Numbered from the stretch's first letter, positions 21,861-32,762 are shown. The stretch is 51,375 nucleotides of DNA from Gnetum montanum (GCA_015680685.1 MNCI01004113.1:821129-872503); one strand, 5' to 3'. Numbers and translations: made by a program. Notes: generated by a model from the letters alone, not told the origin.

Positions 21861-24800
21861 ATGGAGCTTTTTGGAGTTTTGGCTTGGTTCGGGACTATTG
21901 ATTCTGATGAGCCGGTACCTGATATGACCATCGATTGAGATGGGGTATGGTTCAGAATGGGTTCCAGCGAGTTCCTTGCCTTCATCTTACAAGGATTTAG
22001 TGTGGTAATATGGTCTCACCTAAGTGAACAATTAGCACGGAGTGTCCTTGAGACTATGTTACCAGGATTCTCAAATGGCATAGTGGCCTTCGTGGTCAAT
22101 GCCGGTGAGGGATTGTTTACGGTTGGGAATGGTCCCTCTGGAGGGCCCAGATCCACCCGTCCATTGACACGTGTATGGGACCTATTATCATGTAGCCCTC
22201 ACAATGTCAATAGCACCTTATTCCTAGCCTCTTGTGCACACACTTTGTTCCAGAATCCTCCTAGAATGGTGTATAGGGTAGAAAGGTAAGGTTGTTTAAT
22301 TTATCATTTCTGCTTTGATGCTAAGTGGTCGTTCATATTTTGACCATCGTTTCCTTGTAGGCCTCGATTTGATAAAGAAGGAGTATGCATAGGTGATGAT
22401 GGACTCACATTGGCTCATATTGCCTTAAAGGCTTTCATGGCAAGTCCCACTCTCCGTGGTGCCGTGTTAGCCTAGACCAAGGGTGAAATTGTCCATTTTC
22501 ATAAACAATACTCCAAGGCTTTTGCACGATGTGAGGCTTGGGGTGGCTACATGGGGATTGGTCCCGTAATAGGCCAGTTTTCCCATGCAATGCTGATTCA
22601 GCTTCTAATGGTCTTAATCCATTGGCCAACGGTATGTAATAGTGTTTTTGATGCCTCACGTTTGTTTGTTTTACTACCTCATTGGTTGTATTGATTCCAT
22701 GGTTTTACCCTACGCATACAGTGGATGTCACCCCTGGTGGAGTCACCATAACAACTGGCCGGATTGAGGGCACTTTGGCCATGAAATTGGGGGAGATCGA
22801 TGGTGCACAACGATAGTTGCATGATAAGGAACCACCACATATTATCAGTTGCTTGAGTGATGCTAGCCTCATGGAGTTGTTTACTGCTCTAAGTCTTAAC
22901 ATCTCCGTGACCAAGATGATTTCGATCGTTGATTCTTTCAATGAAACTGTTACTTACTATAGCACTCGTGTCAAGGGAATTAAAGTAGCTTTCCATCTAT
23001 TGGTGGAGTTCTTTTTAAACCTCTTCAGTGTACCGACAAATGGGGCTAGAGTGAATTTGGATAGAGCACAAAAAGAGGTCCATGTTTTTCATGAGCTGGA
23101 GGACTGGTTGGGTGTACTTAAGGATGCTAAGGGATTCCCTATACAGGGAAGATCAAAAGTAACTCAAGTAAATGATCTGTATCCATTGTTCAGAGTGCGA
23201 GTGTTTCCTAAGTCCCTGTCCCAAGTAAAGATTTTTGGGGTAGAATCTGTGCGTATCATGTGCATGATTCTGGAGACTAGGGTGCATTATAATTGGGCTC
23301 AGTTTTTACTTTCAGGTTTCCACATAGAGATAGTGAGATTGCGTTCAAACGGTGAGGCACAGTCCCATTTTACCTTTGCACTCTTCACTAGTTACCTGCA
23401 CCGACTAGCTGAATTTCTAGTAGTTCACGTGGGTAACGAGTACGTGTTAAGGGATTGTGGCCAACTATCTCGCCCGTGGATTCGCTGTTTGTTTAAAGTG
23501 ACTAGATCCCAAGATGCTCCCGAAGGGATTGATGAATCGATCTCTATTACAACGGGGGGATCATCTGGTCATTCAATCCAGATGCGTGACAGCGTAAGGT
23601 TGGAGCCAGGTGGTGTGCTCTATACTGCTAGGAGAGCCGATCGAGTAATCAAGGAGACAATCAGGAAGGAAAAATCTAAAGTTCAAAGACCTACGCACTC
23701 TAGAGGGGTTGCTCCAGCTATAGATGAACCCAAGGTGAAATGCATATGATTTAAGGTATATGCACATGGTAAGTAAGCCTGATTCATTTATTTATTCTTG
23801 TTTTATTATTATTATTATTATTATTATTTGGTCCTTTATATTAAACTGATGTTGAACTTATGAATGTCATCAGAGCCAACTCCTGAAGTAAGAAGAGAGG
23901 GGTTAGCGTCGATCATAGAGGAAGAAGAGGTCCCCACCAACCAAGGTGAGGAGAACGAAGCGGGTAATGACGAGATGGAAGTCCCCGTCCCTCTGAGGGA
24001 AGAAACAGAAGAATGAGCACCATGGAAAAAGATCACGTTGGTGATCAGGATGAAGCTGACGAGATGTTTGATGATTTCTTCGAAGCAAGGTTAAACCTTG
24101 GCAATCCTTCGAATCTGGAAGAAGAAAGGGATTTCAGTATGTTCTCCTTATTATGTTTATTTTATTTTCGAATTGTTTCATTTCCATTATTTAGAGTTTT
24201 GATTTTATGTTTTTGTTGCTACAAGGTGCAGATGTTGAAACCAGGATGACTTCTAATGTTCGTTCAGAAATACCTACGATGAAGACTCCAATGGAAACAA
24301 CCACTGAAGTTGGTCCATCTTATACAAATGAACCATTTACTTGGATTGAAATGCCAAGTAAAATGGATTTTGTCCTTGGTATCGTCAATGAGGTAGTTGA
24401 TCACATCCAACAAGCTCATCCTAAAATAGGTACATATGCTTTACACATTTTGAGTCTTTCTGTTTTTGCATCTGTTTCTACTGTCCAATGTCTAATGTAT
24501 ATTCTCCTTATATTGATAGGCACTAAACTGAAGTGGGATCCATCTGAGGCCACTCATATTGACAGTCTACCTGCACTACCATTAGAAATTGAGCAAGTGC
24601 CAAGACAGATTTATGATGAGGTGGCAGAATGTGTTGTGCAAAATGCCAAGTCTCTTTGGACTTGCAGGCATTCCATCAAAAAGCTATGGTTGCGAATTTA
24701 GGCAGGGGAAAAAGAGATTGCCAAACTATTAGCAGAACGAGATGACTTTAAGTCACGCTATGAGTTTTCCTCTGCTAGGTTGACGGGTGATCGTTCTTGG

Positions 24801-25488
24801 CGAACCTCCGAGGTTACTTATACCAGATATTGGAATCTATTGAATTACCAAGTAACTATGACTCGGGAGCTAGCAGAGCGAAAGGCACAAATTGATTTGC
24901 TGAATCTCAAGTGTCAGGATTGGAAAGCTTTCTCTTCTAAGGTGTGGAAATGGGGCCAAGATGAAAAGAATCATAAGTACCATTATAAAAAATCATTAAA
25001 GGAGATATCCATAGAGAGGCATCAACTGGAGATGTTTGTAGAGGGGCTAGGCTTACGATCTTCGTTTGATGCCTTTGCTAGGCACACTGTGGTAGAGATG
25101 GAATCTCCTAAGAGAATAATCACTACAACCTCTGGGGAGATTTCTATAGGTGAGTTTCCTCTTAAACATCCTACTTGGTCTACTGTGCACAAAGGGAAGG
25201 CCTTAGCCGATATTGATCTAGGCCTTGATGGAACAGACTAGGCAAGTGTCCCTGAAGAAGAAATCCTTCGTCGACTAGAGTTTGGTCTAAGAGGATCCTC
25301 TTCGGTAAGTCATTTAAACTTGTAACTTTTTATTTTTTTTAGTAGAAAATGTTACCTTTTTTTTAGTTAATTATTTTTTTTTACAGATTCATGGTGATGA
25401 TGGTGGCTACAAAGGTGGCCCCAGTGGAGGGGAAACTCATGATGCAGGGGAGTTTGAGGGGAAAGCGCCTCCTGATCCTGATATTTAG
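21861..25488 (+). pseudogene. Seven-exon antisense gene remnant inside element Y
   Basis: A spliced gene on the strand opposite to Y's gag-pol, between protease and RT. Exons: 21861-22285, 22361-22631, 22722-23768, 23874-24136, 24226-24429, 24520-25304, 25387-25488, about 3.1 kb or 1,030 codons. All introns are 75-105 bp with GT-AG ends, and pyrimidine-rich or T-rich 3' ends are common. Phases match across introns 1, 3, 4, 5 and 6; intron 2 is off by one base. Exon 3 is a 310-codon open stretch. Exon 4 is acidic (IIEEEEVPTNQGEENEAG) and exon 6 looks coiled-coil (ELAERKAQIDLLNLKCQ). Lesions are in-frame stops at 21936, 22473, 22814, 23747, 24699 and 25239, and a frameshift near 24013. I recognise no domain; it is not RT, transposase or a clear plant mobile domain. 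Confidence 0.75.
23803..23827. repeat. (ATT)n microsatellite in intron 3
   Basis: About eight ATT units within intron 3 of the antisense gene. Confidence 0.85.
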
Positions 25489-25910
25489 TTTTTAAATTTG
25501 GCGTTGTTATTAGTTGTGTTTCTATGGGTTGTAAACAGAATTTTTTTTATTTGGTTTTTTTTTTGCTAGAAATGAGTTGTGTATGAATAGATGAGTAAAC
25601 TTGGTTAACTTCTGTAATCATCCATTTACGTATTTATATATTTTTTTGTTGTTTTCATATTCTAATTTTTTTTATTTTGTTTTTTGAGAGTTGTCTGAAT
25701 GTTGAGAAGAAATAATGCAAGGACATGGAGCAAAATTCTTTTTGCTTGTTTTGTTGTTTAAGTGTAAACATGAAATAAAATGCAAATGTAACTCAAAAGA
25801 TAACTGTGCCAAAGGAAGACATAAAGGAAAGCGTAACTTGTACTGCAAAGATGTAATCATAGAATGTATACTGGGAATTTAAACTTTTGAGGCAAATGAA
25901 AGTAAACTTG
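25489..25910. other. Region downstream of the antisense gene
   Basis: T-rich, with several T homopolymers at 25540-25680. It may contain the antisense gene's 3' untranslated region; AATAAA occurs at about 25776. Nothing coding is supported. Confidence 0.4.
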
Positions 25911-26196
25911 CTCTAGTTTAAGGCCATTTCAGGCCATACGTACATGCGTGTCAATTTAAAGTCATGATAGATTGCAACGTGATCGTTCTAGTTTAAGGCC
26001 ATTTTGGGCTGCAAATAAACAGGAGGGATATCAACTGATACGATGGGTTTTGATGTAAACTAGCTGTTTCTGACCATGGCTAGTTTTATGTCATTGCAGA
26101 CATGCGATAGTTTAATGTCATTCCAAACTTGCGTAGTTTAGTGTCATTTAGAACAATCATAGTTTAACATCATTGTATACTATCGTAGTTTGTTAA
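25911..26196. repeat. AGTTTA-core minisatellite, cluster 3
   Basis: Seven or more degenerate units of about 26-35 bp, including CTAGTTTAAGGCC (twice) and then TAGTTTAATGTCATT-type units in direct succession at 26083-26196. It lies between the antisense gene and the 3' end of the protease frame. Confidence 0.75.
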
Positions 26197-26239
26197 TTGT
26201 TTAATAACTTTTTGATTTTTTTCATTTTTATGTTAGGAG

Positions 26240-27494
26240 TGGGTTTAATGGGTACGATCCAATACTCGACATCTCCTTCGCTAATTACATTGAATGGTAG
26301 CTCTGCCTAGGAGACGTCTGGCAGAGTAGGCTCTAAGTTAGTATCCTTGGATGTTTCTAGGTTAGGTGGTGTTTCCTTGGTTTTTGAGGGATCATGATTT
26401 ATGGGTTTTTCATCACTTTGGGTTTCGTTTGTTTCTTTCGGTATGGGCTTTTTGGAAATTCTATCAAGTTTATGCTCATGTGGAGTGCCCTCTTGTTCGG
26501 GCTCCTCAAATTTAACTTTAGAGCCTTGATTTTCCTCTGTGTAAGATGAGATGGTGGATGTAGCAGCATCCCCATGGATAATGATTTCACCCTCCTCATA
26601 GGATAAGTGAATCTCTTGATGAATGGGGGAAGACACCACTTTTAACTAGGCTAACCAGGGTCGTTCTAGGATTAGGTTAAAACCAAGCATCTCATCAATA
26701 ACCACGAAGTCTGCGGATGTGGGGAATCGATCTCCTGCTATAAAATCCAAGGTTAATGTACCTTTAACCACTACTCATGATCCATTAAATGACTTCAGGC
26801 ATGTCGTAGACATTGGTTTAATTAATTCTATAATCCCTAACTGTTCAATGACGGGATAAGGCACTACGTTTGTGGTTGCTCCGTCATCTACATGTACGCG
26901 ATGTATTTTGAACTAATTAACCCATATGATTATAAACATGGATTCGTGGATGACGTCTCTGGTTTTCTCATCGATCTTAATGTTTTCGGGGTGAAAGCCT
27001 AATGATTTAGATTTGGATCCTTGTTGTGTAGACATTACCGCGTGTATAGAGGGTTCATTTGGGGGTAGGTTTTCGCTAACTGGGATCGATGTTAACATTT
27101 GTACTAAGGCTTCACGATGAACTAGCGAAGTCAATACGAGGTCGTACAAGCGTAATGATGTGTTCTTTTGTTTAAGGGCTTGTGTAACCTGTGTTAGGGC
27201 ATTAGCTAAGTCTTTACCATTGGGTATATTCTTGTCCATGGCCACTTGATCTATTGGACCTAACAGTTGTATCTCACGTGGGGTAACTTTCGTGTTATTT
27301 TTCATGACTTTTGGGTTTGATATGTGTTGCATTCTTGATTTTTCCTCTTTATAACTCATGCTTGGCTCATTGTTAGAAGGAGCCATAGGTATTGCATTTA
27401 ATGGAGTTGGTTTCGGGAGCCCCAATGTAAGGCATTGACGTTCCTTCTCCAAACGTTCCTTCTCCCAACGTTCCCTAGTGAGCCTATCTACCAA
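26240..27494 (-). pseudogene. Aspartic protease region of Y
   Basis: Would cleave the Gag-Pol polyprotein. The open stretch 27494-26913 is a Lys/Glu-rich linker ending in FIIIWVN. Immediately after it, at about 26900-26840, comes VDDGATTNVVPYPVIEQLGI, the D-x-G-A active-site block of retroelement proteases. Then FNLILERPWLA and a SSPIHQEIHLSYEEGEI block follow, the LGRPW and SxLHQ landmarks of Tat/Ogre proteases; LGRPW reads LERPW here. The frame continues 26639-26307 as an acidic Pro/Glu-rich tail. Two stops interrupt it. Frame is +2 relative to gag. Confidence 0.75.
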
Positions 27495-28073
27495 GCGTTC
27501 TTGCGTGGGTTGTGTGGGAATATTTGGGGTAGGAGTATCGGGTGGTTTCGAGACCCGAATGACAAATGGGATGGGACGGGATTGTGTCTAAGGAGTATGA
27601 GCTTGGACATCAGGCTGCCTAGGCACCTTGATCACAAATGGGGTTGGGAAATTTGTAGTTGGTACCTCTGTCGTAGCAACTATCAGTGGCACCCGAACCA
27701 TGAAGGAAGTGGGCTAGTTTGATGGTGTCACACTAGCGGTTGTATCAGTAGAGGGCACATGAACAAAAAATGGTTTGGTTTGGGGTGGTACCTGTGTTGT
27801 TGTCACTGTGGGAGGTACTCGGATGACCAATGATTTTTGCAGGGTAGGAGGATCGTGTGGGAAATATGAAGGTTGAGGTGATGTTAGTGCAGTAGGGGGA
27901 ACACGAACTATGAAGGGCTTCTTTGGTGTTTCATAATTATTATTTGTGTAGATGGTGTTAATTATGTATGGTGCTTCTTTAGTATTTAGGTGATCTTTAT
28001 ATATGCCCATGGATTGTTTTTGTGGTTTGACTGGGTTGGCCTCATTAAAAGTGATCTCACCTCTATCAATCAT
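27495..28073 (-). pseudogene. Gag-protease linker of Y
   Basis: The frame 28073-27714 encodes a low-complexity chain rich in Pro, Thr and Val in which RVPPT and HVPST repeats recur every 25-30 residues (IVRVPPTALTS, VIRVPPTVTTT, FVHVPSTDTTA). It probably continues, interrupted, to 27495. No enzyme motif is present. It starts where the gag frame stops (28066), in another frame, with an 8-base overlap. Confidence 0.55.
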
Positions 28074-30306
28074 TCATTGAATGTCTTGTTTCATCGATGC
28101 CATGCCCATTATGTTGGTGGTACTCACAAAACTGGTCTAGTCTAAAGCCTCTTAGAACTAGGGACCCATCCGGTGTTTCCAAGCTTGGGTTCTCGATCAA
28201 TTCATAGAATCGATCATGTTTTTGAATTGCCGTGGGGGACAATTGTTTATGTTTCATTAGCCCAGCCTTCAAGAGTTGGTTAAATAATTGTGAAGGTTTC
28301 ATGGACAATGGTGTGTATTGAGAGGGGTCTCTCCTCTTAAATTTTCATGCATGACTCGGTGTAGCATTTTGTGATATGGATGGTCCGGGTGCAGTAGTGG
28401 GAGCAGGTCTAGTATAGCTAGTAGGGGCAGTAGGTGGTTTACCTTGTTGTCTCGTACTTGTTTTTTGAGTTTCTGCTACAGCTGCTACTGTTGCCTTAGC
28501 CCTTTCTTTGTCTTTCTTATTATGTTGACTTTTAAAGGTTGAATAGGTAGGTTCATGGCTATTTTGTGTTGCTTCTTCAATGTTTTTAATTTGTACAAAT
28601 GCTTGGCTAAGAGTGTGTGCATTTAGATAATACAGTTTGGATTTAACAAAGTCATTCACGGCTCCCTTTAAGATGGTGAGTAAGTATGTTTCAGGGATTG
28701 GATCATGAAGTTCATTTAGCACAGCACTCCATCTCTGAATAAATTTTTGTACAGGTTCAACCGGTGCTTGTTTTACCTGTATCAGACTGTCCAAGATCAC
28801 TTTAGGTTTTAGGTTGTATTTAAACCTAGTAACAAACTGGTGTAAGAGATCCTCTAAAGAGGATATGGAGTTATGAGGCAAGGCTCGGTACCAGTCTAAA
28901 GCTCTCCCTGTGAGGGACATGGTGAAAACACGTAAGATTGCATGGGGCCATGCTTGAAGTAATAAACATTCTAGTCTAAACATGACCAGATGGGCATTCG
29001 GGTCTCCTTCCCCATTGTATTTGGTTAGTTGAGGCAAAGAAACTACTTTGGGCAGGGTCAATGGTGGTACCGAAGAGCTAATAGGATCATCTTGGTAAAA
29101 TTCTAATACTTTAAGCTCTTCATTGTTGGCCATTTTGAGGCATTTTACCTCATCAGTAAGTTTTTGCATTATCTTTTTAGCTTCGGCCCAGTTTTGGGCA
29201 CTAGGTGAAATGGCAGGTTGGTCATGTTGTGTAGTATGCGAGTTAGATTGTTGTACAATGGGTGGAAAAGAAGAAAGTTGAGTGGTCGGAGGTTGCACTT
29301 GTGGAATATTCAAGGTGGGTGCTACTAAGGGCGGCATACTGTAAGGGGTGGGTTGTTGTTGTTGTACTTGAGGGACGTTCATGGGTGGAATTGTAGGAGG
29401 TGGTATGTTGTAATGAGGGTGTTGATGTAGTTGCATGCCAGTCACGACCCACTGTCCAGTTATGATTTGTGAGGGAACACCCTGAACTTGTTGAGTTGAA
29501 GTGGTGAAGGGTGTCCCTTGGGTTTGTATTCATGGTATATAGTGAGTAGATGTAGAAGTAGGTATCACAGATGGCATCCCAATCACTTGGGATGGGAAGG
29601 TTACTCCTACATTAGTTTGAGGGGGGTGTTGTTGGGGTTGTACTTGTAAGAGAGGGGATAACGTGGTGATGGGAGGAATAGTGGGGATGGGTATATTGAA
29701 TTGAGTATCGGTCATGGGGAGAGTGGGAATAAGAGTGGATGTTTCCTGTTGAGGCACATGCGCTTGAGTGCTTTTAACTGTATGAAGAGACATGGTCTCT
29801 CCTGTGAATGGGTGAAATAATAGGTTCACGTAAGTATGCAGACTGAGAGTATGGTATGAATCCCCATGTTCCTAAGCTGCAAAATTATCTTCTTCATCAT
29901 CATTTTGAGGTTCTACGGCGTATTAGCGTGAGGTTTGGTTCCTAGCCATGAGGAGTTGTGATAGGAGTTCATGGTGGGATTCAGTGAGTGGGATGACATC
30001 ATAGGAAGTGGGAACAAAATCATGACCTCCTTTATAAATTAGCTCATAATGTCTCTTTGCTTCCAGCTTAGCTCGGTCAACGGCCAGTTTAGCTTGGATT
30101 TTAACACAAATAAAATTATATTGTTTAGGTGTTAAGATGGTGAACGTGGGATCCATACCTTGTAGTCTTAATGACCGACAAGATGGCCCCTGAGGGTTGA
30201 CCTCACCATGAGTCACTATGGGTCCGGTGGTGGTCACAAGGTATAAGATTGATGCGCCAGGGTCAGAGATGAGGAGAGCAGAAGTATTGGTGTTTGTAGG
30301 ATCCAT
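28066..30306 (-). pseudogene. Gag of Y
   Basis: Capsid/nucleocapsid polyprotein. The chosen start is the ATG at 30306 (MDPTNTNTSALLISDPG), and the frame stays constant to 28066 with three internal stops near 29922, 29529 and 28344. After a Pro/Gln/Thr-rich N-terminal half comes the retrotransposon gag core in the open stretch 29445-28345: PQLTKYNGEGDPNAHLVMFR, LTGRALDWYRALP and LHQFVTRFKYNLKPK. A zinc-knuckle-like segment (FCEYHQHNGHGIDETRH) lies at 28130-28080, with the last Cys replaced by Arg. The Tat-type gag core fits the pol phylogeny signals. Confidence 0.8.
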
Positions 30307-30507
30307 TTTACATGTTTTAAGTATGACAACGTAAACTAAAAAAAATTTGGTTAAGTGTTCGACTGGAAGCAAACAAATTTTCTAAGTGTTGGAACAACAT
30401 AAACAACGTAAACAAGCAAAAAAATTGGTTAAGTATAGAACGGGTATACTTGTTAGCGTACACCCTCAATGTGCAGACTTGTCTACACAGGGTACACCTA
30501 AGTTTGG
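30307..30507 (-). other. Truncated 5' leader of Y
   Basis: Sequence upstream of gag. It holds two CAGCGTA/AATGTGCAG-type words near 30455-30475 and no primer-binding site. It ends abruptly at 30507, where family X LTR sequence starts, so the leader is cut before reaching the 5' LTR. Confidence 0.55.
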
Positions 30508-30976
30508 CAGATTGAATTGAAATAGCTTTATTGTGAAGTGTTTCCTCATGTCAATTTATCTTGCTTAAATGTTTAAGATACCATACAAATCTTCTTGTGT
30601 TTCTTTTCTCTTTCTAAGTCCATTGAATCTTGTTCTATTTCTAGTTTTATTGTGGAATTTTCTCTCTGAGGGAAGTTAGGAGTAGATTGGTAGAATTGTG
30701 CTCAAATATTTTATGAAACTTTATTTGTTACAAGTAGTGTACTATAGGAACTATATATACTAAGTGATTGGACAAAATAGGAACCTTCAACAACTCACAA
30801 TATTTAACAAAGTTAGCTAAATTTCTTTTATGATAGCCAATTATAGTTTCATGTACAACCCAACCATTTCAACATTCACAACAGCAAACACATACTCACA
30901 TTTAGTTTGTTTCATAACCACTAAGCCTACTTCAAGATATTTGGAACTTGGTATTTTCAGAGACCAACAAGCACCT
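30508..30976 (+). repeat. Duplicated X flank (copy of 13152-13617)
   Basis: About 466 bp almost identical to the sequence left of LTR A, including the X primer-binding site and the CACCT duplication, with roughly 14 differences by eye. It places X flank between Y's internal region and Y's 5' LTR, which a simple insertion cannot produce. Confidence 0.85.
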
Positions 30977-31534
30977 TGTACTGTCTAAGATCGTCAGTAC
31001 AAAGCTGGAATGAACAAGTACCGGGAGATCTGCAGATAAGCACAGAAGACTCTACCTTCACTTGGGGGCGAGCTTGAACTGACAAAGGTAGAGTACCTTG
31101 GATGGTCCGCACACGAATCAGACAAGGATTTCCCCAAACGTATGCCAATGTGCAATACGCTGGGTTATGTGTAGATAGCGTAATAAACATAAACCAGAAT
31201 GTAAATGTGTAGGAATATAAACAAAGAGGTAAGCAAGAATGGATGAAAATGGTAACAAATCTTGATTAGAAATGAAGCAATTTTATTGCAAAATGAAGAT
31301 TATAGTGCACCGGTCTAAACACAGTTATGGATCTGACACAAGACGGATGAAGAGCCCCGGTGGATGTGGAGGGATGATGGTATGCTAGTTTGGACTGCAA
31401 ACACAGCGTGAAGGCTGTATGGTCAATGTGCGGGGTAGAAGTCCAGCGTGCAGGGTTGGTGTTCCCAATCATCTTCCAATGTGATTTTTTTTATATCCCC
31501 CTCGCCTCTCTTTTCTACTTGGTGGAAATTGGGG

Positions 31535-31542
31535 CTTTTATA
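31535..31542 (-). promoter_or_regulatory. TATA box of LTR Y (copy B)
   Basis: CCTATAAAAGCCCC on the minus strand. This is the promoter that would drive Y if the LTR were still joined to its leader. Confidence 0.55.
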
Positions 31543-32432
31543 GGTTTTAGGGCATGAAACTCAAATCTGGAGCGGTATGAGTGGCCGTTGGTGAGAAAAT
31601 TTTGAGTTGGATGACATGTGGCTACGTTGCCCGAGTGCAAAGAATATTACAACTATATAGTGTGCTGCATGCCAGCGTGTACACATTGGGCGTGTGAACC
31701 CAGCGTACAGACTTGACCAACACAAAAGAATTGAACTTCACAAACAAACACTACTGTTACAATAGAAAATCTTGAACTTGGCCCTTGCATTTGAGCTCTA
31801 GTGTCATGAGAATGCTGCCTGTGGATTTTCAGCTCATTTGGACTTGATCTAACATGGTTTTGGAAGGCTTCAAGTGGCGTACGCTATGTTGCACACTGGG
31901 CGTGCACACTGGGCATGCAGAGTATGTATGCTCAACGTATAGGTCATGGGAGTGCATCATTTCAAGGTTGAATATTCATTTTTGGGAGCCTGGGATGATG
32001 CCTGACAATTACCTTGCCTCTGAGAGTCGATTGTAGGTGGAGATCTTATTCTGGGGTGCTTGTTCTGAGAGATCCTTGATGGTGCACGCTAGGCGTGCAT
32101 GAATGAAAACCCATCATTTGGAGCCCAAAATTTGATTTTTAGGTGCCTAAGATGATGCCCAACAGTTTCCCTACCTCTGGGAGTTGATTTCAGGTGAAAA
32201 TATTACTCTTTGGTGCCTGTTTTGGGCCATTTTTGGTGGTGTACGCTAGGCTATATGCTGGTCAACATACACCAAAATGTACCCAGCGTACACACATGTA
32301 AATGCCTCATTTCAGGGCCCAACATTTGATTTTTAGGAGACTGAGAGCTATTGGGGACCTTGGTGAAGATCTTGGGGGGTCCAAACGCTCAATTCTAGCA
32401 TGTTTTGGCTCATTTTTGGGGCCTAAAAGTTG

Positions 32433-32520
32433 TTGCACGCTGAGCTGCATGCTGAGCTACACGCTAGGCTACACGCTGGGCTACATGCTAGGCTACACGC
32501 TGGGCTGCATGCTGGCCGTG
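32433..32520. repeat. 12-bp minisatellite in LTR B
   Basis: About seven units of a TGCACGCTGGGC-like 12-mer (variants TACACGCTAGGC, TGCATGCTGAGC). LTR A has only two at about 15079-15102, so the array expanded or contracted after the two LTRs separated. Confidence 0.85.
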
Positions 32521-32762
32521 CTAGCCTGTGTGTAAGAAGTATACTTAGTCAAAACTAAGTGTTTTGAGTTTGAAACTTGTAGTTCTTGTTGCCATATGTT
32601 GATGTAGTCTCCAATGGATCTCGGGGAACTTTTACTTGCTTGATTCAACTCCGTTTGATGTTGTTTGTGAAGTTCACAAGTTTCGGTCATGCTAGGAAGC
32701 ATCATGACTTAGCTCGATTCTTGTCCGAAAGTGTTAGGACCAAATTTTTTTGGTGTTTCACA

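Larger units (their letters stand above)
13618..32762 (-). mobile_element. Tat/Ogre-like retrotransposon Y, nested in X
   Basis: A Ty3/gypsy element on the minus strand spanning about 19 kb. Its LTRs are 13618-15343 (3') and 30977-32762 (5'), starting TGAAACACC on the minus strand and ending GTACA. The outer flanks carry the 5-bp duplication CACCT (13613-13617 and 32763-32767). Order on the minus strand: LTR, gag, zinc knuckle, protease, long spacer with an antisense gene, RT, RNase H, second RNase H, integrase, ORF, polypurine tract, LTR. The extra RNase H and the long protease-RT spacer suit the Ogre/Tat group. It sits in the leader of X just after the primer site. Next to the right LTR, 30508-30976 repeats X flank sequence, so the 5' junction is rearranged. 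Confidence 0.85.
30977..32762 (-). repeat. 5' LTR of element Y (LTR B)
   Basis: 1,786 bp, homologous to LTR A along its whole length, with the same termini. Followed on the right by CACCT and X leader sequence. Differs from LTR A by an expanded 12-bp repeat at 32433-32520 and by keeping more CG sites. Minus-strand TATA box at 31535-31542. Confidence 0.9.

Noticed and set aside
21861-25488. Plant mobile domain (PMD) or transposase identity for the antisense gene
   Set aside because: The characteristic PMD blocks and DDE/DDD-type motifs could not be found in any exon by eye; a profile search is needed.
25911-26196. CRISPR array
   Set aside because: Units are degenerate, vary in length, lack unique equal-size spacers, and the context is plant retroelement DNA.
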